The notes: generated from the letters alone by a model not told the origin. A DNA stretch of 64,000 bases from Robertmurraya siralis (GCF_005502275.1 NZ_SWLZ01000018.1:33483-97482), one strand, 5' to 3'. Positions 47,658 to 56,643 are shown, counted from the stretch's first letter. Made by a program: numbers and translations.

Positions 47658-47687
47658 AAAACCTCGAGCGAGTGGCTCGAGGTTTTT
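47658..47687. terminator. Bidirectional terminator between the RarD-like and NAD kinase genes
   Basis: AAAACCTCGAGC and GCTCGAGGTTTT form a perfect 12-base stem around GAGTG, with T runs on both strands. Confidence 0.93.
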
Positions 47688-47709
47688 ATCGTTATCATTG
47701 ACTTTTATT

Positions 47710-48510
47710 TTACAGGAACGTCCTTTGAACTTTTTCCCAGAAGGAGTTATCCTTTAATTTAACCGTTTTAATTCTTTTATCGCTTAGTTGAACCATGATT
47801 TCCTCAACATGCTGGATGCTGAGTGCTTCATTGTCCATTCCCATTGTTGGGTAATCATTGCCATCTTGAACAATTTTAATCGTTAGCTTCCTATCACCGC
47901 TTAATATAAATGGGGAGCCAAGTGTTCGATAAAGATTATTATTTAATGAGGCGATTTCACTTACTTGCATAGATGGCAGCAGGGGATCCACTACAGCACC
48001 GTTCACGGATTTATTATAGGCGGTACTTCCAGTTGGTGTAGCAACAATAATCCCATCTCCGCGAAAAGTCTCAAAATGCAATTGATCAATAAATACTTCC
48101 ATTACGATTGTTTGAATAATGGAGGAACGTACACTAAATTCATTCAGGCATTGAAAAGAAAATTGATTGTCAATGGTAACATCAATTGTTGGGTAACGCC
48201 GGATTTCGATTTGAGCAGTGGAGATTGCCTCAACAATTTTTGCTGTATCTTCAATATAGAAGTCACAGTAAATATTTAGCTTTTCCCTTGTAGAAATTCC
48301 TGCATACAGGCAGTCTTCTCGAAAACCTGTTTTTCGAACTGCCTGTAAAAAGGCACCATCATCACCAAAGCTGACAATAATATTAGCTTTTTTATGATCA
48401 GTAACAATTTTAAAACCGTAGTCTTTGGCACGTTCATAAAATGGTTGAACTTTCTTGACCATTTCAGCATCTTTCTTATGAAAAAAATAAACATTATTGC
48501 GATTTTCCAT
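47710..48510 (-). CDS. nadK2: NAD kinase (second type, YtdI-like)
   Basis: Phosphorylates NAD to NADP. Motifs: IVSFGDDGAFLQAVR (GGDG loop as GDDG), NEFSVRSSIIQ (NE), GDGIIVATPTGSTAYNKSVN, SPFILSGDRKLTI. ATG 48510 lies 6 bases after GGAGGG and starts MENRNNVYFFHKKD, as in the family; the longer frame is not supported. 266 residues, matching B. subtilis YtdI. Syntenic beside sppA. Confidence 0.93.
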   Translation of the reverse strand: MENRNNVYFFHKKDAEMVKKVQPFYERAKDYGFKIVTDHKKANIIVSFGDDGAFLQAVRKTGFREDCLYAGISTREKLNIYCDFYIEDTAKIVEAISTAQIEIRRYPTIDVTIDNQFSFQCLNEFSVRSSIIQTIVMEVFIDQLHFETFRGDGIIVATPTGSTAYNKSVNGAVVDPLLPSMQVSEIASLNNNLYRTLGSPFILSGDRKLTIKIVQDGNDYPTMGMDNEALSIQHVEEIMVQLSDKRIKTVKLKDNSFWEKVQRTFL

Positions 48511-48779
48511 GCGGGACCCTCCATCTAAAAAATATGTATACCTATTGATAGTATCGCAAATCATTCCTAATATGAGCCTGGATTTTAGTGTCTTTTTTTG
48601 TCATAATTGGAAAGGTATCGACTTTTTCAGGTGAAACTTGAGCGCAAGGTTGTTTATCTAATTTAAGTCTACATATTTTTGAAACATTTTTGAAGTGATT
48701 ACGTAAATAAATTATGAGAAATACGTCCATTTTGTGGCAAGGCTTTTTTAGTGACAACGATGAATAAGGAGGAGAAATT

Positions 48780-49790
48780 ATGACAGGAAAGCGTTGGGCT
48801 GCACTGGCAATTGCTGGTGTGCTACTGTTCTTTTCGATTGCGATAAATGCATTTTCAGCTTTTGCATTTAGTAATTTCGGAAGTAATTTTGAAGAAATAT
48901 TAGGTGTTTCAGAGGAAATGTTTGCAGAAGAGATTATTGAGTCTGGAGATGCTTTAAATCAAATTGCCGTTCTCGATTTAAATGGTACGATTCAGGATAC
49001 GGGGGGAGCAACTTCTATTTTAACAACAGAAGGATATAATCACAGAAGTTTTATGGAGAAGCTTGATTTTGCGAAAGATAATAAGTCAGTTAAGGCTATT
49101 ATTATTCGTGTTAATACTCCAGGGGGCGGCGTTGTAGAGAGCGCAGAAATCCACGATAAAATAGTGGAGATTCAATCTGAAGCCAAAAAGCCTGTGTATA
49201 TTTCAATGGGATCGATGGCTGCATCAGGCGGATATTACATATCAGCTCCGGCTCACAAAATATTCGCAAGTCCTGAAACATTGACAGGTTCTTTAGGAGT
49301 GATAATGCAAGGCTACAATTTTGCAGGTCTTGCTGAAAAATATGGGGTTGAGTTTGTCACCATTAAGAGTGGACCTTACAAGGATATTATGAGTTCAACA
49401 AGAGAAATGTCAGAAGAAGAGCGAGAAATTCTCCAATCGATGATCGATAACTCGTACGAAGGCTTTGTTAAGGTTATTGCTGAAGGAAGAGGAATGACAG
49501 AAGCTGAAGTTAAGAAAATTGCGGATGGACGAATTTATGATGGCAGACAAGCAAAAGAAGTCGGATTAATAGATGATTTTGGTTATTTTGCGGATGTTGT
49601 CGAAGCCGTTAAAAAAGAACAAAAATTAAAGAATGCTCAAGTAGTGAAGTATACTGAAAGCTTTGGATTCGGTTCATTATTTAGTTTCGGGGCACAAAAA
49701 TTAATAGGGGGAGAACACGAGTTAACTGGCTTGCTCAATCTTTTAGGTCAAACTCATTCCCCACGCCTAATGTATTTATATGCGGAATAA
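48780..49790 (+). CDS. sppA: Signal peptide peptidase SppA
   Basis: Membrane-bound Ser/Lys-dyad protease that clips left-over signal peptides and, in B. subtilis, helps resist lantibiotics. One N-terminal TM (about 5-28). S49 motifs: IIIRVNTPGGGVVESAEIHD, the Ser in SMGSMAASGGYYISAP, and the Lys in KSGPYKDIMSSTREMS. 336 residues versus about 335 in B. subtilis. ATG with AAGGAGGAG upstream. First of sppA-yteJ. Confidence 0.95.
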   Translation: MTGKRWAALAIAGVLLFFSIAINAFSAFAFSNFGSNFEEILGVSEEMFAEEIIESGDALNQIAVLDLNGTIQDTGGATSILTTEGYNHRSFMEKLDFAKDNKSVKAIIIRVNTPGGGVVESAEIHDKIVEIQSEAKKPVYISMGSMAASGGYYISAPAHKIFASPETLTGSLGVIMQGYNFAGLAEKYGVEFVTIKSGPYKDIMSSTREMSEEEREILQSMIDNSYEGFVKVIAEGRGMTEAEVKKIADGRIYDGRQAKEVGLIDDFGYFADVVEAVKKEQKLKNAQVVKYTESFGFGSLFSFGAQKLIGGEHELTGLLNLLGQTHSPRLMYLYAE

Positions 49791-49803
49791 GGGGGGCTGA
49801 ACA

Positions 49804-50301
49804 TTGGAATCTAAAGACATTCAGGTAGAAAAACAAATCACTGAGGACAAAGAAGAACGTGTTGTACCTCATGAGGCGATAAATGGAAATGTTCGCTATG
49901 CCGGATTTTGGATGCGATTTTGGGCATATCTCATTGATTTATTAGTGATTGGCAGCATTAATCGTATTCTCATTTACCCAGTATTCCGCAGTCTCGATCT
50001 TAGTCTGCATGATTCGAGCATGTTTGCACCTATCTCTATTTTAACAGCCATTACGTTTTATGCTTATTTTGTCCTAATGACGAAATTTTTAGGTCAAACA
50101 TTAGGAAAAATGATCTTTGGGCTAAAAGTTGTCGACTTGAATGGAAAGAAATTAAGCTGGGGTGCGATCCTGTTTAGAGAATGGATCGGTCGCTTCATTT
50201 CAACAACAGTGTGGATTTCATATGCGGTTGTCGCTTTCTTGCCCAAAAAACAAGGCTTGCATGACTTATTCGCTGATACTTCGGTTGTTCATGAAAGATA
50301 G
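49804..50301 (+). CDS. yteJ: RDD-family membrane protein YteJ
   Basis: RDD-domain protein with about four hydrophobic segments. The first carries the family's Arg-Asp-Asp pattern as AGFWMRFWAYLIDLLVIGSI, and GQTLGKMIFGLKVVDLNGKK is the second conserved block. TTG start with AAGGGGGG upstream. It lies 13 bases after sppA; in B. subtilis YteJ forms a complex with and inhibits SppA. Function here inferred from that. Confidence 0.9.
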   Translation: MESKDIQVEKQITEDKEERVVPHEAINGNVRYAGFWMRFWAYLIDLLVIGSINRILIYPVFRSLDLSLHDSSMFAPISILTAITFYAYFVLMTKFLGQTLGKMIFGLKVVDLNGKKLSWGAILFREWIGRFISTTVWISYAVVAFLPKKQGLHDLFADTSVVHER

Positions 50302-50319
50302 TTTAATGATTAATCTTAA

Positions 50320-50350
50320 AATAAACCTGCTGATGCAGGTTTATTTTTTG
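50320..50350 (+). terminator. Terminator of sppA-yteJ
   Basis: AAAATAAACCTGC pairs with GCAGGTTTATTTT around TGAT. Confidence 0.88.
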
Positions 50351-50382
50351 TTTCTTCGTCGATAATGATAGGCTGAAAGGTT

Positions 50383-51087
50383 GTGAAGGTGATGATGTGG
50401 TTTTTCATTGCTTTAGCGGTCATTATGGTGCTAATCATTGCTATATTTTTTTTAAAGTTAATGGTCATAATCGATTATTACCATAATAAGGATGACGATC
50501 GTTTGAAAATTACGTTTAAAACATTTTTTGGACTTATAAAGTATAAAATCAATGTCCCAGTTATAAAAATAGCTGATGACTCTCCTGCTCTAGTGGTAAA
50601 GGAAAAAATTGAAACGGGTCCAAAGGAAAATGATCAAAACAAGGATACAAAGCAATTTTCAGCAGAAGATATGTTACATAGCATCCAGGACATGGAACAT
50701 TTGGTTAAGCATGTCATAGGACTTCATAGTATTATCCGTTCCTTTTTCAAGAAAATCACAATGTCAAAATTGGAATGGAAAACGACAGTCGGTGTAAGTG
50801 ATGCCGCCTATACAGGCATGCTTACGGGCTTATTTTGGACTGTTAAAGGCGGTCTTGTTGGGTTCCTCACCTCACTTCTCAAAGTGAAAACATTGCCAAA
50901 TTTAATGATTACACCGGATTTTAATCGAACGATAAATGAAACTTCATTTAGATGTATGATTCATTTTCGGATCGGGCATGCTATTTTTGCAGGAATTAAA
51001 CTACTTAAATTTTGGAAAGGCGGAAAACCGCATTTCAAAACGAAGCCATTAAACATTTTGTCTGGTAATAAGACAAAATCCGTATAA
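50383..51087 (+). CDS. ytfI: YtfI, DUF2953 membrane protein
   Basis: 234 residues: one N-terminal TM (about 5-28), then a conserved DUF2953 body with KITFKTFFGLIKYKINVPVI and MSKLEWKTTVGVSDAAYTGM. The start is uncertain among GTG 50383 and ATG 50392/50395. It lies 15 bases before gerW, as in B. subtilis, where the pair is expressed during sporulation. Role unknown. Confidence 0.88.
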   Translation: MKVMMWFFIALAVIMVLIIAIFFLKLMVIIDYYHNKDDDRLKITFKTFFGLIKYKINVPVIKIADDSPALVVKEKIETGPKENDQNKDTKQFSAEDMLHSIQDMEHLVKHVIGLHSIIRSFFKKITMSKLEWKTTVGVSDAAYTGMLTGLFWTVKGGLVGFLTSLLKVKTLPNLMITPDFNRTINETSFRCMIHFRIGHAIFAGIKLLKFWKGGKPHFKTKPLNILSGNKTKSV

Positions 51088-51102
51088 AAGGGAGGAAATA
51101 AA

Positions 51103-51570
51103 ATGTCCGATCATCCAATTCAAGGCTTAATGACTACTGCAATGGAAAACCTCAAAGAAATGATTGATGTGAACACCATTATCGGTGACCCTGTTGAAAC
51201 TCCTGATGGAAGTGTAATTTTAACAGTTTCGAAAGTTGGGTTTGGCTTTGCTGCTGGAGGTAGTGAGTTTATTATAGACAGCAGTTCAAAAGATGATAGC
51301 GAGTCGCAGCACCCGTTTGGTGGAGGTAGTGGTGGTGGTGTTTCCATTACGCCGATTGCATTCTTAATTGTCAATGCTAAAGAAGTAAAAATGGTCCATT
51401 TGGATGAAAGCACACATTTATACGAGAAAATTCTCGATTTGGCGCCACAAGCTGTAGATAAAATACAGCAAATGTTCTCTAATAAAAATGATTCTGGTCA
51501 AAAATCAGGACAAGATGGAGAATATCAAAACCCAGAGTATGGTGGGCCGAAAAAAGACCTAGAGCTTTAA
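51103..51570 (+). CDS. gerW: Sporulation protein GerW (YtfJ)
   Basis: Small forespore protein needed in B. subtilis for proper germination in response to L-alanine. IQGLMTTAMENLKEMIDVNT and TPDGSVILTVSKVGFGFAAG match the family, followed by a Gly-rich stretch (HPFGGGSGGGVSITPIAFLI). 155 residues. ATG with GGGAGG upstream. Second gene after ytfI. Confidence 0.93.
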   Translation: MSDHPIQGLMTTAMENLKEMIDVNTIIGDPVETPDGSVILTVSKVGFGFAAGGSEFIIDSSSKDDSESQHPFGGGSGGGVSITPIAFLIVNAKEVKMVHLDESTHLYEKILDLAPQAVDKIQQMFSNKNDSGQKSGQDGEYQNPEYGGPKKDLEL

Positions 51571-51585
51571 AAAATTCAAATTGTC

Positions 51586-51630
51586 GACAAAAGGTAGTAA
51601 GAAGCCCTTCTCGCTACCTTTTGTCATTTT
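51586..51630 (+). terminator. Terminator of ytfI-gerW
   Basis: GACAAAAGGTAG (51586-51597) pairs perfectly with CTACCTTTTGTC (51614-51625), then ATTTTTTG. Confidence 0.92.
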
Positions 51631-51656
51631 TTGTTTAGGAATGGTGGGAAAAAGCT

Positions 51657-51727
51657 GATTTCCGCTCGAGTGCTTGCTTTCCGGGGGCGGTAGCCCGCGA
51701 AAAAGCGCTTCACCCGGAGTGGAAATC
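51657..51727 (+). repeat. Dispersed palindromic repeat, copy B
   Basis: 71-base GC-rich element with terminal inverted repeats GATTTCCGCTC (51657-51667) and GAGTGGAAATC (51717-51727). Internal GCTTGCTTTCCGGGGG is shared with copy A at 44701-44770, in opposite orientation. Non-coding; it resembles the short repeats scattered between Bacillaceae genes. The 160 bases from here to tpx hold nothing else firm. Confidence 0.75.
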
Positions 51728-51889
51728 GAACCACATTGGTATTCTATCTATATTTTAAAATAAAATGGACCGTACTTGAATTGGATGAAAAAACAAGTAA
51801 AAAATTCTTTCAATAGTTAATATTTGCAAAATAGATCATGAATCGTTATGATTTACACTGTACATATGATGTTAAGGAGGATGAGCCAT

Positions 51890-52390
51890 ATGGCAGCGGT
51901 CACTTTTAAAGGAAACCCAGTTACACTTGTTGGTACAGAAGTAAAGGTTGGCGACAAAGCACCGAATTTTACTGTTTTAGCGAATGATTTATCTCCTGTT
52001 ACACTTGACGATTCGAAAGGTCATGTTCGATTAATCAGTGTAGTGCCTTCAATTGACACCGGAGTTTGCGACGCTCAAACTCGTCGTTTCAACGAAGAGG
52101 CAGCAAAGCTTGACAATGTTAAAGTATTAACAGTAAGTGTAGATTTACCTTTCGCGCAAAAGCGCTGGTGCGCAGCAGCAGGAATTGATAACGTTCAAAC
52201 TGTTTCTGACCATCGTGATCTTTCTTTTGGAGAGGCATACGGTGCAGTCATGCAGGAGCTAAGATTATTAGCGCGTTCTGTTTTTGTTATTGATTCTAAT
52301 GATACTGTTACTTATGTCGAGTATGTAAGTGAAGGTACAGATCATCCAAACTATGAAGCAGCGATTGAAGCAGCTAAAGCAGCGAAATAA
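51890..52390 (+). CDS. tpx: Thiol peroxidase Tpx
   Basis: Atypical two-Cys peroxiredoxin that reduces hydrogen peroxide and alkyl peroxides with thioredoxin. The peroxidatic Cys is in [20 protein letters not shown] (about residue 60) and the resolving Cys in [13 protein letters not shown] (about 94). ATG 51890 with AAGGAGG upstream gives [20 protein letters not shown]; the longer frame is not supported. 166 residues. Between gerW and ytxK as in B. subtilis. Confidence 0.96.
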   Translation: MAAVTFKGNPVTLVGTEVKVGDKAPNFTVLANDLSPVTLDDSKGHVRLISVVPSIDTGVCDAQTRRFNEEAAKLDNVKVLTVSVDLPFAQKRWCAAAGIDNVQTVSDHRDLSFGEAYGAVMQELRLLARSVFVIDSNDTVTYVEYVSEGTDHPNYEAAIEAAKAAK

Positions 52391-52398
52391 TTTACTGA

Positions 52399-52438
52399 CA
52401 AGACCTCGAATTTTTTAACGAGGTCTTGCTTTCTTTTT
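52399..52438 (+). terminator. Terminator of tpx
   Basis: CAAGACCTCG (52399-52408) pairs perfectly with CGAGGTCTTG (52419-52428), then CTTTCTTTTT. Confidence 0.9.
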
Positions 52439-52540
52439 CTTCGATTTTTAATGCCCCCTTCCCACATTTTCCACATCTCTTGTACAAGTAGTATAATCCC
52501 GGGTAGAATAGAGAAATAAGATGACGAGGAGGAATGCATC

Positions 52541-53524
52541 ATGAAAATCTCTCCCGTAGAGGATTTGTTTTCAGTCATTAACGATACGGCCGTGATTTTG
52601 CAGGAAGAATTATCACTCACTTTTTTAGAAGCTTTAGCAGAGACGGGTGAGAATATTTTTCAAGAGGCCATTTTACAAGAAGAAATCAGTGAATTAAGCA
52701 GAAAAAGATTGAAAAAAAGTTATGAGTCTTTAACATTAGCTCGATTTTCGGTTGAAGAAATACGGAAATCTTTTCAATTAGCGATTTTAAAGGGAATGAA
52801 GGAAAGTGTCCAGCCGAATCACCAAATGACGCCAGATGCGGTAGGAATGCTTGTCGGATATTTAGTCAATAAGTTTGTAACAAAACCTTCTTATCTTTTA
52901 CTCGATCCAGCGATAGGAACAGGAAATCTTCTTACTACTGTCATTAATCAGCAGGAGGGGAAAGCGATTGAAAGTATAGGGATTGAAATAGATGATTTGC
53001 TGATTAAATTAGCGTATATTAATGCCAATTTACAGCAACATCCAATTCAACTTTATAATCAAGACAGCCTCGAACCGCTCTTTATTGAACTTGCTGATGC
53101 AGTCGTTAGTGATCTGCCGGTAGGATACTATCCAAATGATGTGCGCGCCAATGATTTTCAATTGAAATCAGAAAAAGGACATTCCTATGCTCATCACCTT
53201 TTTATTGAACAAAGCATCAAATATACGAAGGAGGGCGGCTATTTATTTTTCTTGATCCCGAATGGTTTATTTGAAAGTGAAGAAGCTCCGAAGCTACATG
53301 AGTTTTTAAAGGAGCATGTCTATATACAGGCGATCTTACAGCTTCCCTTAACGATGTTTCGCCATGAAAATGCAGCGAAAAGCGTATTAATTTTACAGAA
53401 AAAAGGCGAGCAGGCAAAAGCGCCTAAACAAGTGCTTTTAGCCACTCTTCCAAGTCTCTCAAATGGTCACCAAGTTGAAAAAACGTTACAAAAAATTGAC
53501 CAATGGATTACCGAAAATAAATAA
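52541..53524 (+). CDS. ytxK: YtxK, class I SAM-dependent methyltransferase
   Basis: N6-adenine-methylase-like fold of unknown target. SAM-binding motif I as LLDPAIGTGNLLTTVI (about residues 118-133). Catalytic motif IV is altered to SDLPVGYYP in place of NPPY, so DNA-adenine methylation is doubtful. A helical N-terminal region precedes the catalytic domain. 327 residues. ATG with GAGGAGG upstream. Located between tpx and ackA as in B. subtilis. Confidence 0.9.
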   Translation: MKISPVEDLFSVINDTAVILQEELSLTFLEALAETGENIFQEAILQEEISELSRKRLKKSYESLTLARFSVEEIRKSFQLAILKGMKESVQPNHQMTPDAVGMLVGYLVNKFVTKPSYLLLDPAIGTGNLLTTVINQQEGKAIESIGIEIDDLLIKLAYINANLQQHPIQLYNQDSLEPLFIELADAVVSDLPVGYYPNDVRANDFQLKSEKGHSYAHHLFIEQSIKYTKEGGYLFFLIPNGLFESEEAPKLHEFLKEHVYIQAILQLPLTMFRHENAAKSVLILQKKGEQAKAPKQVLLATLPSLSNGHQVEKTLQKIDQWITENK

Positions 53525-53531
53525 ATGCAAT

Positions 53532-53570
53532 AAACAGACCGCTGACACGATACTTTTCAGTGGTCTGTTT
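53532..53570 (+). terminator. Terminator-like hairpin after ytxK
   Basis: AAACAGACC-CTGA pairs with TCAG-GGTCTGTTT (one mismatch inside); only TTT follows. Confidence 0.6.
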
Positions 53571-53572
53571 AG

Positions 53573-53839
53573 ATCCGAACGATTACATTTGATATTCGAG
53601 TGGAGAAAACAGGGGAATGATTCCAAATGGCTATTGGATTGGACCAGTTAAAATGAGAGGAACCTGAAGAGGGAGAGTTAGTTGCTGCTGTATTGGGCGG
53701 AAGTGAAAGGAGAAGCCTGAAGACTGTCGGTAACGCAGTTGTATTAGATCGGAAGCGCAAGGAGTGGAGAATCCGAAATGACGAATATTCGGATCGTAAA
53801 GAGATGACAATCATACATTGTGAAACGTTCACAGAGTAG
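53573..53839 (+). pseudogene. Decayed reading frame upstream of ackA
   Basis: One frame of 89 codons ends at TAG 53837-53839 and is broken only by TGA at 53618 and 53654. Its 60-codon 3' part reads EEPEEGELVAAVLGGSERRS, then VVLDRKRKEWRIRNDEYSDR and ends ETFTE. No start or ribosome-binding site is seen and I recognise no family. Purine-rich composition differs from neighbours. It may be a gene remnant, or a structured RNA read as protein. Confidence 0.35.
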
Positions 53840-53870
53840 TTTTTATAATCAGAATATATTTACTTTAACT

Positions 53871-53884
53871 TGAAAACGATACCA
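53871..53884 (+). promoter_or_regulatory. CcpA operator (cre) activating ackA
   Basis: TGAAAACGATACCA matches the cre consensus TGWAANCGNTNWCA. It lies 8 bases upstream of TTGACC (53893-53898), a likely -35, so it is centred about 50 bases before the start of transcription. That is the layout through which CcpA activates B. subtilis ackA. Confidence 0.8.
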
Positions 53885-53892
53885 TTTTATTC

Positions 53893-53922
53893 TTGACCTT
53901 GAATTGTTCAAATGACAATGAT
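53893..53922 (+). promoter_or_regulatory. Promoter of ackA
   Basis: TTGACC (53893-53898), 18 bases, AATGAT (53917-53922). The -10 is poor, as expected for an activator-dependent promoter. Confidence 0.5.
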
Positions 53923-54011
53923 TAAATGGGAAATTGAGAGATATAAATAAGCTTACTTGAACAAAATAAGTAAGAAATACATATTGAAGTTAGGTTAAAG
54001 GAGCGGAAACG

Positions 54012-55199
54012 ATGGCTAAAGTAATCGCAATTAATGCAGGCAGTTCATCTTTAAAATTTCAATTATTTGAAATGCCTTCTGAAGAAGTCATTACAAAAGG
54101 GTTAATTGAACGAATCGGGTTAAAGGATTCAATTTTCAATATAACTGTTAATGGTGAAAAACAAACGGAAACAACGGATATTCCTAATCACAGTGTTGCT
54201 GTTAAAATGTTATTAAATAAATTAACAGAAACAGGCATCATTCAATCATTAGATGAAATCGAAGGAATTGGTCATCGTGTTGTGCATGGTGGGGAAGAAT
54301 TTACAGATTCGGTTCTAATTACAGAAGAAATACTACAAATAATTGAAAAACTTTCAGAATTAGCTCCTCTTCATAATCCAGCTAATGTTACAGGTATTCG
54401 TGCATTTAAAGAAGTGCTTCCGAATGTTCCGGCAGTAGCGGTTTTTGATACTGCTTTTCATCAAACGATGCCAGAAAACTCGTTTCTTTACAGCTTACCA
54501 TATGAATACTACGAGAAGTATGGTATTCGTAAATACGGTTTCCATGGTACTTCACATAAGTATGTTTCAGAACGTGCGGCAGAAATGTTAGGACGTCCGC
54601 TTGAGCAATTACGTTTGCTTTCTTGTCATTTAGGTAATGGTGCGAGTATTGCAGCAATCGAAGGCGGAAAATCAATCGATACATCAATGGGATTCACTCC
54701 ACTAGCAGGTGTGACAATGGGAACTCGTTCAGGTAATATTGACCCTGCCCTAATCCCTTATATTATGGAAAAAACAGGCAAAACAGCAGAGGAAGTATTG
54801 GATGTTTTAAATAAAAAAAGTGGCATGCTAGCTGTTTCTGGCTTCTCTAGTGATTTACGTGATATTGAACTAGAAGCAGAGAAAGGAAATGAGCGTGCTG
54901 AGTTAGCACTAAAGGTTTTTGCTGACCGTATTCATAAATACATTGGTTCTTATGCGGCTAAAATGTATGGAGTAGATGCGATTATCTTTACTGCAGGAAT
55001 CGGTGAAAATAGTGCAGCTATTCGTGAAAGAGTATTACAAGGTCTAGAATTCATGGGTGTATACTTCGATCCGGCTTTAAATAAAGTGCGTGGAGAAGAA
55101 GCCTTTATTAGTTATCCACATTCTCCTGTAAAAGTAATGATCATCCCAACGAATGAAGAAGTCATGATTGCAAGAGACGTTGTAAGATTAACTCATTAA
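54012..55199 (+). CDS. ackA: Acetate kinase AckA
   Basis: Interconverts acetyl phosphate and ADP with acetate and ATP; the overflow-metabolism exit. Family signatures: [18 protein letters not shown] (first phosphate-binding motif), [62 protein letters not shown], and [13 protein letters not shown]. 395 residues. ATG with AAAGGAGCGG upstream. The cre site just upstream implies activation by CcpA when sugar is plentiful, opposite to acuABC. Confidence 0.97.
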   Translation: MAKVIAINAGSSSLKFQLFEMPSEEVITKGLIERIGLKDSIFNITVNGEKQTETTDIPNHSVAVKMLLNKLTETGIIQSLDEIEGIGHRVVHGGEEFTDSVLITEEILQIIEKLSELAPLHNPANVTGIRAFKEVLPNVPAVAVFDTAFHQTMPENSFLYSLPYEYYEKYGIRKYGFHGTSHKYVSERAAEMLGRPLEQLRLLSCHLGNGASIAAIEGGKSIDTSMGFTPLAGVTMGTRSGNIDPALIPYIMEKTGKTAEEVLDVLNKKSGMLAVSGFSSDLRDIELEAEKGNERAELALKVFADRIHKYIGSYAAKMYGVDAIIFTAGIGENSAAIRERVLQGLEFMGVYFDPALNKVRGEEAFISYPHSPVKVMIIPTNEEVMIARDVVRLTH

Positions 55200-55213
55200 A
55201 ATAAACAAATGAG

Positions 55214-55250
55214 AAAAGCAACTTTTCCTATTGTGAAAAGTTGCTTTTTA
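55214..55250. terminator. Bidirectional terminator between ackA and modC
   Basis: AAAAGCAACTTTTC (55214-55227) pairs with GAAAAGTTGCTTTT (55235-55248). The right arm also encodes the last residues of modC, whose stop lies in the loop, so the two convergent genes share one hairpin. Confidence 0.88.
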
Positions 55251-55869
55251 TTTCTTCTGAAACTTGCCCCTTATTGATTTTATAGATGCGATCGGCCATT
55301 TTTTGAGCTTCTTGATAATCATGGGTGACCATGATCACAGGAATATTCCAAGTTTGGTGAAGCCGTAAAAGCTCATCCTGGCATTCCTGACGAATATGTT
55401 GATCCAAGGCAGAAAAAGGCTCGTCTAATAAGAGCAACTGTGGTTTCGTAGCCAATGCCCGTGCAAGGGCAACTCTTTGTTTCTCTCCACCGGAAATCTG
55501 TCTTGGATATTTTTCCATCAGGTGTCCAATTTCCAATACTTGAACTAATTGGTGGACGAATTCTTGTTCTCTCGCACCATAGTAAATATTCTTTTTTACT
55601 GTCATATGTGGAAACAGGGCATAATCCTGGAACAAGTATCCGATATTTCTTTTTTGAATCGGAACACATTCTTTTTTGCTTTTAAAGAGCGGTATATTAT
55701 TTAAAGTGATGGTGCCGCTGTCAGGAGTTGCAAGCCCTGCAATACAATTTAATATGGTCGTTTTTCCAGAACCGGATGGACCGAATAAAATGACGATTTC
55801 ATTTTTTGCTTTTAATTGCACATTTAGTTCAAAAGAAGTTAATTTTTTTCTGATTTCTAAAAAAAGCAT
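55228..55869 (-). CDS. modC: Molybdate ABC transporter ATPase ModC (short form)
   Basis: Energises molybdate uptake. Walker A GPSGSGKT (about residue 32), Q-loop LFQDYALFPHMTV, signature QISGGEKQRVALARALA, Walker B LLLLDEPFSALD, H-loop VMVTHD. At about 213 residues it ends after the nucleotide-binding domain and lacks the C-terminal molybdate-binding (TOBE/MOP) domain of longer ModC. The ATG at 55869 (8 bases after AAGAGG) is preferred to 55875, which is too close. Last gene of modA-modB-modC; it begins at the modB stop. Confidence 0.88.
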   Translation of the reverse strand: MLFLEIRKKLTSFELNVQLKAKNEIVILFGPSGSGKTTILNCIAGLATPDSGTITLNNIPLFKSKKECVPIQKRNIGYLFQDYALFPHMTVKKNIYYGAREQEFVHQLVQVLEIGHLMEKYPRQISGGEKQRVALARALATKPQLLLLDEPFSALDQHIRQECQDELLRLHQTWNIPVIMVTHDYQEAQKMADRIYKINKGQVSEEIKSNFSQ

Positions 55870-55874
55870 ATTCA

Positions 55875-56561
55875 TTACCTCTTGTCATTTATTTCTGAAA
55901 ATCGTAAAATGTTTCGTTTTGTCCACCAATTCAGCCACATAATCGAGCTAAAACCGAGGAGAACGATAATGACAACCCAAAAAGTAGCAGCTTCCATATT
56001 GCCTGATTCCACAGCAAAATAAATCGCCAGTGGAATTGTTTCTGTTTTATTTGGAATATATCCAGCAATCATTAACGTTGCCCCAAACTCACCTAGTGCT
56101 CTGGCAAATGTTAAAACGGTTCCTGCTAAGAGGCCAGGGAATGCAAGAGGAAATGAAATCGTCCAAAATACTTTCCATTTTGATGCCCCCATGGTTAAGG
56201 CAGCATTTTCGATATTGAGATCAAAGTTTTGAAAAGCAGCCGAAGCACTTTGATACATTAATGGGAAAGAAACAACAACGGATGCGATTACGGCCCCAAT
56301 CCATGTGAAAACGATTTGAAAGTTAAACCACTCGAGCAATAGACTGCCAATTATGCCATTTTTGCCGAATAAATAGAGCAAGCCGAACCCGACGACAGTC
56401 GGAGGCAATACCATCGGTAGGAGGATGATCGATTCCACCACATTCTTTCCCGGAAACGAATTTCGAGCAATGATTCTTGCTAAAAAAATACCGACGATGA
56501 AGACGATGATGGTCGCAATGCTGGCAATCTTTAAAGATAATAATAAGGGTGTATAGTTCAT
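55875..56561 (-). CDS. modB: Molybdate ABC transporter permease ModB
   Basis: Channel subunit with about five to six TMs; 228 residues. VLPPTVVGFGLLYLFG and the ATPase-docking loop ARALGEFGATLMIAGYIPNK are typical of ModB. The long frame would overlap modA by 86 bases; ATG 56561, 9 bases after AAAAGGA, gives MNYTPLLLSLKIASIATIIV, a standard ModB N-terminus. It lies 82 bases after modA and abuts modC. Confidence 0.92.
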   Translation of the reverse strand: MNYTPLLLSLKIASIATIIVFIVGIFLARIIARNSFPGKNVVESIILLPMVLPPTVVGFGLLYLFGKNGIIGSLLLEWFNFQIVFTWIGAVIASVVVSFPLMYQSASAAFQNFDLNIENAALTMGASKWKVFWTISFPLAFPGLLAGTVLTFARALGEFGATLMIAGYIPNKTETIPLAIYFAVESGNMEAATFWVVIIVLLGFSSIMWLNWWTKRNILRFSEINDKR

Positions 56562-56643
56562 TTCATGCATTCCTTTTAAATTTTGATACATAAAACCATA
56601 TTGTTGTTGAGAAAGATCCAGACATTCTATGCTGTAAAAATAC

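Noticed and set aside
53569..53832. 87-codon minus-strand frame before ackA
   Set aside because: Ser/Arg-rich translation without family likeness or ribosome-binding site; the plus-strand reading is more protein-like.
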